A stretch of DNA of 64,000 nt from Symbiodinium natans. Taxonomy: Eukaryota > Sar > Dinophyceae > Suessiales > Symbiodiniaceae. Positions 39,780 through 49,619 of this stretch are shown here, piece by piece. The stretch is from the NCBI GenBank assembly GCA_905221605.1, contig CAJNDS010002182.1, positions 158,501-222,500 on the forward strand, given 5' to 3'. Made by a program: the position numbers and the translations under genes. Each line of letters opens with the position of its first letter. The stretch's first letter is position 1. The notes beneath the pieces are model-generated. The model searched no databases, was not told the DNA's origin, and worked only from the letters and a program-made list of their open reading frames with translations.

Positions 39780-42700
39780 ATGAAATTTTGGGGTCGTGTT
39801 CCAGAGCAAGCTCCGGAGGTGACCAAGCAGATCGTCGAGAAGCTTGGCGAGCTCGTCAAGACGAGCGGCGCGTCCGAGGAGGGCGTGGCAAAACTGTGCG
39901 AATAAAACATGACATGCATGAGATCCATATTGCCTATCATGTAAAGTATATATTACACGTGAAACATATGAGATTGAATATGTTCAGCCGTTTTGGTTTA
40001 CAATCATACAATGCAGGGCAGGTGTGGCCACCGGTTGAGCATTCTGGGATACGGCTTTCGCAGACTTGTGGGCCGAGTTGCGGGAAGGAGCCCGGGATCC
40101 TCATCCCCAACGAACCCATGGCTAAAGTACTGGTAAGCAGACATCATCAGAATGCGTCCCTCGAAAGCAGAGACTCATCTACAGTGTAGAGTCTCCAGGT
40201 GCAACCTCGTTGAACTGCCAGCTGTTTGACCCCACTTCGCCCCTCTTGAGCGTCTGCAGGCGTGCGGCTCTGACGGTGAGCTGAAGCTCAAGACTCTGGT
40301 GCGCCAGAGTTTGACATCAAATTGCAGTCCCCAAGGCTTGCACGTGCAGTATCACACCGGGGCTCCGAGCAAGCTGTGATTCAGTTGGAGAAGAGTTGAA
40401 GAAACAGTGAGGTACCTCGCGCGGCCGTTGGCGGCATCATCGGTGCCGCGGCTGCTATCTTGTAGGGCCTGGTTCGGGTCGGACCTGGCCGGATGCAACA
40501 TGCTTTTGATGCCGTTGAAGCTGTTCTGCTTGATGCTGGGCTTCGAGCTTCGGAGAGCTGAAAGTGGAGTGCACAATCCCAGGGAAGGGTGGGGCAGCCA
40601 TCCGGCAGATGCGCGAGACCAGCGGCGCAAAGATTAGCGTCGGCGGCCGGGGGCTCGATCCTATATCGTGCGTGGTATGGGGTGGAGGTTCGGGGATTTG
40701 GAGGGATTCTATTGTTTGAAGATGGGCTTTGCAAATCAATTTTTCCGACATCTTTTTGGCAGACATCCAACCCACCCCATAGAAACCCTCCATCGACCCT
40801 GATCTTAGCTCCCTGTGCTAAGCATCTTGACCCAGTGCAACCCGGCCCCTTCTACTTTTCCTACCCTTCCTACCCCTCCTACCCCCCCCCCTCCCCCCTT
40901 GGCTCCATGTCCCAGCCCCTGGCATTCTGCGCAGAAGCTGTGGGCGCGGGCCCCCAAGCCGAGCAGATGGTCTCCGTGACGGGCACAGAAGAGGCCCTCA
41001 GGGTCCTTAGGGTTTGGGGTGTAGGGGGGGGGCTGTAGGAAGTTTGGGAGAGGGGGAAGGGGGAGGAGGCTTGCGTTAGCTTGACTTTGAGCACCTTGCG
41101 CGTCCTATGAGAACAGCGACCCCGTCCCAGGCAATCCAGACAGTCATCGCCGAGGTGGCCCGGGCCATCTTCGTCTCTTCTGCGGGTGTTGTGGTGATGT
41201 CTTTGGGTTGTCATTGGATGTTTCGGGTGAAGGGTGCTGCGGAGTTCATGTCAAGCAAGAAACGGGTTGAACACCGGGTCCCCCGAGCGGCCCCCTTTTT
41301 TGGCTTGACGAGTTTTGAGGTGAACCACCAGATTCAGTTGCTTAGCTCGGAGGGATGGCGCCGGGCCCAGGGGAAGATTCTTGTGTTTTTTATTGTCGGA
41401 GGCTTGTGGGGAGAGGCATCGCTGATGTGCAGATTGCAGTATGTCTGGCCGGTATCGTGATGCAAGCAGGGGGCACTTTCTCATACGACCTTTGAAGCAG
41501 CTACGAACCCTTCTTGGGTCAGAGGGCTCCAGGACTGCTGGTCTTTGCGAACCAGGATGCTCTTCTGGGCGCTCAACATGCTCATGAATCACTGATGTGT
41601 GCTAAGGAGTCTGAGAAAATTCTTGTCCGTGGTCAAGTGGGCCATCCCCCCAGGTATAGCGCCTGGGCATCTTCCACGGGCTGCGTCACGCAGGCATGGC
41701 TCCTGTTGCAACCACCACCATGGCTCTGTTGCTTGTTGAGTTTCAGGGCTCAAGCCCTTACTCCTAAGCTAACCCCTGCCCTTTAATTCGGCCCCAGGCC
41801 ATGGCCGGCTTGGCCGGGTCCCTCCCGCTGCAGCCCTCACTGCTTGGGATAGGAGGCCCTGTGTGCAAGAGGTGCAAGGATTGGGAGATACTGGGAGTTG
41901 AGTGCAGGACAGGCCTTGGCGAACCCGGGCATCGCCACCATGATGCAGGCACGGCTGGACCAAGGTCAGCTTTCTCGAGGCTTGAGGCACGAAGGCCAAG
42001 CCATGAATGGAATGGGTGTCAAAAGAAGTCGACTCAGCATGTGCAGGTGGCGCAGAGCATGCCTCCTTACGTCATGGAGGACGGGGGCCGAAAGCATACC
42101 AAAAGCCCTTGGCCATCCTCAGCTTTTGCCCGGTTGCTTACCCTGCCCGGTTTCTCACCCTGCCTCCCCCTCCCCTCCTCTTGCTCCCCATGAAGCACGC
42201 ATAGTCCTATTTCCCCCGCAAGCATCAGAGGTCCCTCACAACAAGATGTGCCATGCGACCAAGGACTCGCGCGGCTTCGCGCTGAGCTGCGTGGTGCCAA
42301 ACCGCCTCGTTCCACTCCGAGCGATTGGGAGGGTAAAGCCCAAGACCTCAACTGACACATCTCGGCATCTCCTCAAGCTAAAGGCTTCGCGGGTGTTTGT
42401 CTTCGGGTCGGAGTGGGCCTCCTGACAACAGTGAACCTGTAACACATGGTACTAAGAATAACAGCCAATAACGGCTATTTGTATCAGTACTCCGATTGCC
42501 ATAACCATTACCATGATGGTTGTTATGACATGTTATGACTACCATCATCTTTGTTGTAATACTATTACTATTGTTATTGCTATTGCTTTTACTGCCATGT
42601 ATGGAGACATGCATCATCTTGAGGTGTTCCACAAATTATGGAACGTTTTTGATGATCTTTTTCGCGACGTCCATATCTCTTTTTCCTCCTTTCTTCAGCG

Positions 42701-43009
42701 GGATGGGGGGATGGGGGGGGATGGAGGGTTTGAAAATGCATTTCTATTTAGGATCGAAGAAAATGCTGACATGTGCAAAAACCATGCGAAGCGTGCATCC
42801 CACGACCCGGCCCATTTAACAAAAACGTGCAGTGTCTTGAACACCTCGAACATCAGCAACGCCCAGTATCGAATTTCCAAAAAGCTGCTTGCCAGAAGAG
42901 GTGAACTGTACAGAAACCCATGAAAGAATGCACATAATTAAGTACAACGCCGTCAAACACGCCGCCACCGCCACTACCACGACTGCTGCTACTATTACGA
43001 CGACTACTA

Positions 43010-43097
<88 letters not shown>

Positions 43098-43729
43098 CAC
43101 TACTACCACTACTACCACTACTACCACTACTACCACTACTACCACTACTACCACTACTACCACTACTACCACTACTACCACTACTACCACTACCGACGAC
43201 ACTGCGACACTGCGACACATCCAAGTACAAGTACGACTACGGCGACGGCGACGGCGGCGGCGGCGACGACGACGACGACTGCGACTGCGACTACGGCCAC
43301 TACGACTACACGACTACTAGTACACTAGTACTACTGCCATCGAGCTCCAAATGTCCCAGCCTCACTCGGTGAGGTCGGAGGCCTCATTGGACGTGGAGGT
43401 TCAGGGACCAAGGAGGCCTGACAAATGCGAATCTTGTTTGAGGATGTTCACTCGAATTTCTAGGTTGTTGCTGCTTCAGAGTTTGGGATTTGAGTGTCCC
43501 GTGCAGGGACTACACGGGCTCAATGTTCTGCATTCGACGTAAACGCAAACATCTACAGACCGGATTGCGTGAAGGATCACGCTCATATGGAGCCATTGCT
43601 TGTTACACCGTGCCCAGTTCCGTCCTTATCTTATCAGCAGAGTTCCTTCAGGTTCAGATGCTTACCGGCACCAAGATTGGGATCCGAGAAATTCCAGACG
43701 ACCCGGACAATCGTTCGCTGAACATTGCC
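39780..43729 (+). CDS. two-KH-domain RNA-binding protein (PCBP/hnRNP K-like), multi-exon
   Basis: Phase-consistent exons: 39780-39899 (VTKQIVEKLGELVKTSGAS); 40022-40132 (ends GILIPNEPMAKVL, donor GTAAGC); 40260-40306 (GELKLKTLVR); 40408-40442 (EVPRAAVGGIIG); 40583-40645 (KGGAAIRQMRETSGAKISVG); 40959-41002 (AEQMVSVTGTEEALR); 41131 to about 41167 (AIQTVIAEVAR). Spliced, these give a complete KH domain with GKGG loop. Then 41798-41855 and 41908-41948 or 41964 (linker ending IGGQALANPGIATMMQ), about 42047-42130 (VAQSMPPYVMEDGG), and KH2: about 42243-42308 (FALSCVVPNRL), 43374-43415 (VGGLIGRGGSGTKE), 43652-43729 (VQMLTGTKIGIREIPDD then PDNRSLNIA). KH domains bind single-stranded RNA. The product is probably a post-transcriptional regulator. 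Donors are GT, GC and GA. The exact start and the exon after NIA (G needed) are unresolved. Confidence 0.85.
42960..43318. repeat. long trinucleotide array (ACT/CTA, ACC, CGG/CGA, GAC) inside a KH-gene intron
   Basis: About 360 bases of triplets in register: CCGCCA, then some 20 CTA triplets, then alternating CTACCA, then CGACGG and finally GACTGC. It sits in the inferred intron 42309-43373. Every frame gives homopolymers (Thr, Val, Ser/Gly), which are artefacts. Confidence 0.95.
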
Positions 43730-44599
43730 GCTGGGCTTGTTTCAATTGTCTGCTGCCTGCAGGATGCCCTAGCTTGGGTCGTTTTCCGTGTGCCGGGTGC
43801 CACATACTAATGGAGGTCGCTCTATCTGTTTTATCGCCAACCGCAATTTCCTTGCAAACTCCAAGCCAAGTACCATTGATCCTCTTCGGCAATGTGCAAG
43901 CAAACTTGCGATTGACCTGCAGCCCCTAGCCCAACATGTGCCATGTGCGCTCTGGAGTCCGCTGCATGATCGCGTGGCTCCAACGAGAGGGGAGGGAATG
44001 TAAAGACGACGAAGACAAGGACGGAATTGAGGGTCGCACTGACGTTCTAGGCTGTACAGGTCTTTCAAACCCGCCCTACCCCCCCCCTCCCCCGCCAGGC
44101 CGGCCCCTTGGCCAACACGTCGGGCTGCCCAGGGCCGTTCGTCTTTGCATGAAAGCTTTTGGGTAATAGAGAAGCTCCATCTGCGAAGGCAATTTGACAT
44201 CGGAACAGTCTGAAGACCATTGAAGAATAAAGGCAACAACATGGACCATTGCTGTGTAAGTTGAGTCCTTCAATGCCAAGAAAAGAAGGCACGCCTTGAA
44301 GCATCACAACCATAGAACATCGGACTATCTTCCAATCGATCAAAAGCCTGCCGTGGCAACTGAAGAGAAAGATCACCTCCGAAAAGCCAGATTGCACAAG
44401 TTAGTGCAGTGCATTCACTAGAGGTTATCACAGCACACCCGCGTGCTCATTGTGAGCTGTTGTACACGAAGCGTCCTACACGAGTGATTTGCTCCTGGCG
44501 GCTCCCCACCCTTCGCCGAGGTAAGTTGGGCTCCAAATCTGCCTCCGAATCTCAGGGAACATCAGACCAGATCCCAAGAAGACTCGGAGCGCAGCAAGG

Positions 44600-44700
44600 T
44601 GCGCCGCCTACATGCTAATGATGAAGCGCTACCTGGACTCCGAGGCAAGGCCACTCCAAGAAAGATGGAATCACATGAGACTACGGTGATCTGTTGTGGG
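44600..44700 (+). CDS. candidate next exon of the KH gene
   Basis: After the acceptor-like GCGCAGCAAG the frame reads CAAYMLMMKRYLDSEARPLQ, a helix that would suit the third helix and tail of KH2 (family: A----I---I). A GCAAGG donor could end it after DSE at 44648. Phase linkage to 43729 was not shown. Confidence 0.35.
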
Positions 44701-45073
44701 CCCTGTACATTGCTTTCAGCTTACAGGCCTCTATACTTACCCCAGGCAAAGAGGTGTTAAGGGGCTTTAACAATCGGGGATTGTCAGGAATGTTGCGTTC
44801 CTGCCTGATCAGTGCTGAGGGCAGGGGTTGCTCCGGTGGCTAGCCTGCCGCACCTCAGGCACAGAGCAGCACGGCCAATTCGACCAGCAAAGGCAGCACA
44901 AGGTCGTTTGCCCTTCTTGCACGTGGGGCCAGGATCTGGGGCATCCATCAGGTTGAGTTCTGTTCAGGAAAGTTGCAACATCTTAATCCGGTGTCATCAG
45001 GATATAGTGAGATTCTGGCCATTCATATGCCAGCGAAGACCCCCACCGTGAGAAACCATGTGAGCCCCGACGT

Positions 45074-45140
45074 CCGAAAGCGACGACAGGTTCGCTTTCG
45101 GCGAACCCAATCCAAAAGCGGCGACAGGTTCGCTTTTCGT
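45074..45140. repeat. 24-bp direct repeat with internal palindrome
   Basis: GAAAGCGACGACAGGTTCGC and AAAAGCGGCGACAGGTTCGC, each followed by TTTC/TTTT, are separated by about 14 bases. GAAAGCG and CGCTTTC inside each copy can pair. Confidence 0.8.
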
Positions 45141-46249
45141 GAGCTCAGAAGCCTGTTTCGACGACGGCGAGCGTGGCCACGCCCACAGGCGATAATGCGA
45201 GCAGGCTTCGAGCGAAACGCATGGTGAAGGCCGGGTGCGCCAGGCGCGCCGCGCGGCTTCCGCGACCTATTAGCCTATTCCCGTTTGCTCTTCACGTTTG
45301 GAACTCCTTCGTGTGGACACGTAAACATAGGCTGTACAAACTTCCTGGTTTCCTCTGCGATGAATGCTTCCCTAACTTTGCCTGAGCAGCGCGGCCGGAG
45401 CTTACTCAACTCCCTCTGTTTCTATTTAGCATCCTTTTGGTGGACACCGGGAGAGAATTCAGTCGGCAGGTGAGCGCTGGAGCGGACCAGCTCCGTGCGA
45501 TGTGACAGTGAAGCCCTAGTGTGGTGTTGTCGTGCCGATACCGCTCCGCGTTAACCAGCTGTGTAGGGTGAGTAGATGTATTTTGGTGCTGATGGTTTTT
45601 GACCATGTTTAGTCCAATGCTGCCAAGCGCAAAGCCCTTCTCACACCCACATACTGTACCTGTAACTCCGACTAATAAACCTCGCCTCGGAATAGGGCTT
45701 CATAGCATCGAGGTGTATGTACAATCACTGCGGTGCCGCAGTGAGCGCAAAAATCAGGTGCAGTTGTTTATGTTTGTGGGCAGTCTTCCTGGTACCTATA
45801 GTCCTACTGGCCGCTTCAACTTGTATTATTTGTCGGTAACACTGTTGCTCAGCGTTGGACCGTTCGAAGCTCCTAACTCCTACATCCATGATCCAAATTC
45901 TGTTTCTGTGACTTGTCGACCCAGAACAGAGTGTTGCCTACGGAAGATAATGTTCAGGGTCCAGCCTCAAAAGCGCAGGAGCTCCGACGATTTGAGTACA
46001 CGGCCTGCCCTTCGAACTCACTTTTTTGTTTCCCTTTCTTCAGACAAGGTGTATCTGTGATTATCTGTGTATCGTTACATTTTGGCTCCATTCCCAGCCT
46101 GCCTGAGCAGCAGCTACAGTGTCCATGCAATGACCCGTTGTGATATGCGGACGCACCGCACCATCCAAACTTGAAGTGTGGCCCCGTCAAGCCGAAAAAA
46201 CGCAAAATGCCCAACCCTCAGCCGGCAACAGCCCACGAGACTTGAGCAC

Positions 46250-46469
46250 AAGTGTTCTGCGCATTCATAGACATCAGCGCCAAGAAGGCTTTAACCCCTT
46301 TGTCCCAGCTCCACAGGTCCACAATCATATGACCTGAACAGAACTGCTAATCCCCATGCCATGTCGTGATGCCGGGTCGCACCACAAGGCTAAGTGGCTT
46401 CATTGTTTTTTCTAATCTTGTTCGTTGTCCAGGTTGCCGAAGCAGCCTTTGAGCCTAGACGAGGCACAG
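46250..46469 (+). CDS. two small exons of an unrecognised gene
   Basis: QRQEGFNPFVPAPQ ends at a CACAG|GTCCAC donor (about 46318). 46433-46469 (VAEAAFEPRRGT) has an excellent acceptor (TCTAATCTTG, T-rich tract, CAG) and a GTAGGC donor. The Pro-rich text would suit the tail of the KH protein on the same strand 2.5 kb upstream, but no link was proved. Confidence 0.35.
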
Positions 46470-46499
46470 GTAGGCTTCGCATTGCAGGCAGGGCAGAGA

Positions 46500-47580
46500 A
46501 CACAGCCCATATGGAGAGAGAGTCTCAGATTGAAGTCCTCCATGGATTCAAAAGGAGCTTTCCTCTTACTTCGTCGTCTCCGAACTTCTGACTCGCAGTC
46601 TGTAGGGTTTGCTTTAGGGCTTTGGGGTTCTCAAAGGCTTGCAGCATAGGCCGAACCTGGAAGCGTTCAGCTGAGAGCTGTTTCGGTGGCATCTTTGGCT
46701 CACAGGATGGTCCGGGGACGAGAGGGGCCCATTCTAACTACGACGATTTAGTATGAGGTTTCTTGTTGTTGTTTATGATGATCTTGACGACGCCGTTAGT
46801 AATTACCCTCGGCCAGTGAACCAGCCCTCCTGAGTTAAAAGCCCAGGCAGTCTCAGGAGGGACCAAGAGCAGCGCATGACTTGCATCATTTTGGGGGCGG
46901 GATTCGGGGTTGGATCCTGTGATCCTTGCCCGGACGGGTAGGGGCGGAGAGGGGCCGATGTCCGAATTCTTGCGAAACCTGCGTCAGCCATGCAAGCCAG
47001 AAGCTTCAGGCACGACTTTGCGGGGACTGACTGCTGTCGTATATGTGTCACTTACATCAGCACAATGAGGTGCAGCAGGCTGATACAAGCTTGAGATATG
47101 CCCCGTACTTTAGAGTGCTAGCGTCCATCCTAGCAGGAAGGTGCCCTGAGCTTTAACAGATGCCAGTTGCTGGAGGCACGGACTTGGACTCGCTGAGCAG
47201 CCATCCCAAATGGATGGCGCAAGACTGGAAAGCCTCTCGCTTGAACTTCAACCCTGCAAAGCCGTGCCTGCAACTATGAATGCGCTGCAGCAGGAACTTT
47301 CAAAATGAATCTGGCCCAAGCTCGTGTAAAGCAAGTAGAGCAAGCAGTGTGAAGATGAGATTCAACACAGCAGAAGGTCGGCTTTCCAGTTGTCTCAGCA
47401 GATGGCTTTCTGTTATTCAGCCTCGCAACCTGGGACCCCATTTACCTATGGAGTTTTTGTAGTAGCTACCCCTTAATTAGAAGGTAAAAGCCATAAGACT
47501 GTAGGTTAAGAGAATCCCAGGTACAACTTGACTCGCCGAGCAACGACTCCCTGAGCAACGTCCCTTCAACGGCCCAGCCC
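46500..47580. other. no gene recognised
   Basis: Short frames on both strands without motifs or convincing borders. No repeats of note. Confidence 0.35.
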
Positions 47581-47604
47581 TGTGGGACCGCCTTGGAGGA
47601 GCTC

Positions 47605-47880
47605 TCTCTTTCCTTTTATGTATTTGGTTCTCGCTGTTCTGCAGTGCCCTCGCTGCAGCCGCCCACTCCGCGGCCTTTCCGGGCCCTCTCGTCCGGGAAG
47701 ACCTCCCCGCAAAAAAGTCTGGAAATGGAGGCTTCATGAGGCTTCATTTACGACATCCCATTCTGTGCGGTAAACGCTCGTGGTTTTTTCGGCCCCCGAT
47801 GAATTTTCATTTAATCGCTAGCGCGAGGCCGTGTCGGCGAGCAGCCTTTGACGGAATCTTCAAGCAGTCAGGGTGGGGGG
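47605..47880 (+). CDS. exon-like frame, possible signal-peptide exon
   Basis: The plus frame reads WFSLFCSALAAAAHSAAFPG, PLVREDLPAKKSGNGGF, then MRLHLRHPILCGKRSWFFRP, PMNFHLIASARPCRRAAFDG and IFKQSGWG before entering G-rich sequence. The start resembles a secretory signal with a cleavage-like AHSAAF. Not recognised. Confidence 0.3.
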
Positions 47881-48007
47881 TGGGGGGGGATTGGGAAGGT
47901 GGGGGGCCTGAGGCGGAGAGGAAACAGATTGGCCGGCCCAAAATGTCCCTCCTGGTCCTGACGTGTAGGGCCGCTGCTGGACACAGGTTGGTTGGGGGGG
48001 GGGGTAC

Positions 48008-48018
48008 CCATTTTGGCT
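48008..48018 (+). other. spliced-leader-like undecamer CCATTTTGGCT
   Basis: Matches 11 consecutive bases of the dinoflagellate spliced leader (which ends GCCATTTTGGCTCAAG) but continues AAAC instead of CAAG. No ATG-initiated gene begins convincingly downstream. Could be a relic of a reinserted mRNA or chance. Confidence 0.25.
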
Positions 48019-48019
48019 A

Positions 48020-49225
48020 AACAACAACTCGGTAGGGAGGGGGTTGGCTACCTTTACAAGGTTCCCCAGCCGAGAATCTAAATTCTCTCAATGCCTCACG
48101 GCGGATTTCGGCTGGGGGGCCTGGAGTGCTGAGAGTTCTGAAATGGCGCTTTCAGTTTTGCCAGGCTCGCCTCTGCCCAGTATGTTCCACATGAGAGGAT
48201 GCGGAGCCAACGGAGCCCGAGCCGGATTGGCCAAATACGATGGCAACTGTGGCTGTGCCTTGGCTGAAGCTTGCCAGTGGACGCCGTCCGCATCAGGCTG
48301 AGGGTCGGGTGTTTGTGTGTTGTTGGCTCATTTGCCATGCTTGCAACTTGGTCAAACCGAACACTAGCCCTGAATTCTGTGTCAAGCAGCCACAAGCCTG
48401 ATGCAATTAATTCAGAATACCAGCGGGTCAAAAGACCTCGGCAAACCCAGTTCCGATTTACAAGACAAGCATGCACTTGGAGCTCGGCAGACACGCTTTG
48501 CAAGTTTTCAGCACACCCTCACTTGTCGCAATTTGGGACATCGTCCCCCGTTCCCAGGAGGTTGTTCTGTCAAAGTCGGCAAAAACAAAACGTAGGAGCT
48601 CAGACCGTCGTTCTTTGGCCGAAAGAAGGACAGATGCGTACACGCAGCAATACCTAAGCAACACGTAGCGCGCCCCGATTTTGGGGCCCATTTTATCCCA
48701 CACTTGGAATTCCCTCGAGATTCTGCTACATTTCTGCTACATGTCTGCTACATTTCAGCCAAACATTCCGCACTCCACTCGCCTAGACGGATCTTTCTCA
48801 GAGCTTCCTTAGGGATTTAGCAGATTGGAGGCTTTGGAGGCCGCCTCGGCGATGCGTGGTCACTGCTTGTCGACAAGCTGCTTGTTTCTGGACGCTTCGT
48901 TGAAGGCAACTGTGTTTGTTTCGGGGTTCACGGAGAACGCCTCCTGATGCCTCCTCTTGTTATGCCTTGAGTGATCTACATCCAGGTCAACTTGAGTGGG
49001 CTAAGTCTGGCAGTGATAACAAAGCATGAGCATACCCTTGCCGAACATGACGAGCCAGCTGGCGCTTGCTATACGTCAGAAGCCGACCTTTTGCTTTTCG
49101 CCTCAAAAAACTCATACCCTGGGGGAGGCACGGGTCTCATATGAGTCCATCGACGTTCCGGAGTGTGTCCTGGCCTGCCTTGGCTAAGTCGCAGATCCTG
49201 GAGCTGCTGCTCCAAACTCCTGTGT
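48020..49225. other. no gene confidently recognised
   Basis: Overlapping 130-codon frames on opposite strands (minus 48096-48503, plus 48271-48657) look equally plausible and carry no motif. A triple TTCTGCTACAT lies at 48720-48760. Confidence 0.3.
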
Positions 49226-49232
49226 TCTCAGT

Positions 49233-49390
49233 AGGTTACCCTTAGTTAAAACTCAGTTACCCTTAGTTACCCTTAGTTACCCTTAGTTACCCTTAGTTAC
49301 CCTTAGTTACCCTTAGTTACCCTTAGTTACCCTTAGTTACCCTTAGTTACCCTTAGTTACCCTTAGTTACCCTTAGTTACCTTAGTTACT
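49233..49390. repeat. (TTACCCTTAG)n decamer minisatellite
   Basis: About 14 copies of a 10 bp unit, nearly perfect in the middle and frayed at both ends. The unit contains CCCTTA and looks like a telomere-variant motif, but it is 10 bp long and not CCCTAAA. Confidence 0.95.
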
Positions 49391-49397
49391 TGTTGAC

Positions 49398-49610
49398 ATG
49401 ACCAGCATTGAGAGCAGGCCGTCTGCTCTTGCCTTGAACGGCACGCTAGCCAAGGCACTCGATCAGCACCTCCAAACCGCATCATGCATGACTACCAGAA
49501 TGAGCGCATTGGTGCTTTCATGGAGGACCGGCGAAGCGTATAGTTGGCCTGCTACAGCAGTCATGTTCCGAACCCGTGGCCATGCTGGAGCATGTGAGGA
49601 GAATGCCTAA
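49398..49610 (+). CDS. small frame next to the decamer array, uncertain
   Basis: An ATG-initiated 70-codon frame (MTSIESRPSALALNGTLAKA, then LDQHLQTASCMTTRMSALVL). An overlapping frame reads APPNRIMHDYQNERIGAFME, which is at least as protein-like. One of them may be an exon. Not recognised. Confidence 0.25.
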   Translation: MTSIESRPSALALNGTLAKALDQHLQTASCMTTRMSALVLSWRTGEAYSWPATAVMFRTRGHAGACEENA

Positions 49611-49619
49611 GAACTCAAA

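Noticed and set aside
42816-43320. Poly-Thr, poly-Val and poly-Ser/Gly frames of 125-143 codons
   Set aside because: Translations of the trinucleotide array in the KH-gene intron.
49233-49390. CRISPR-like regular array
   Set aside because: The 10 bp units have no spacers, and a CRISPR array is not expected in a eukaryotic nuclear genome.
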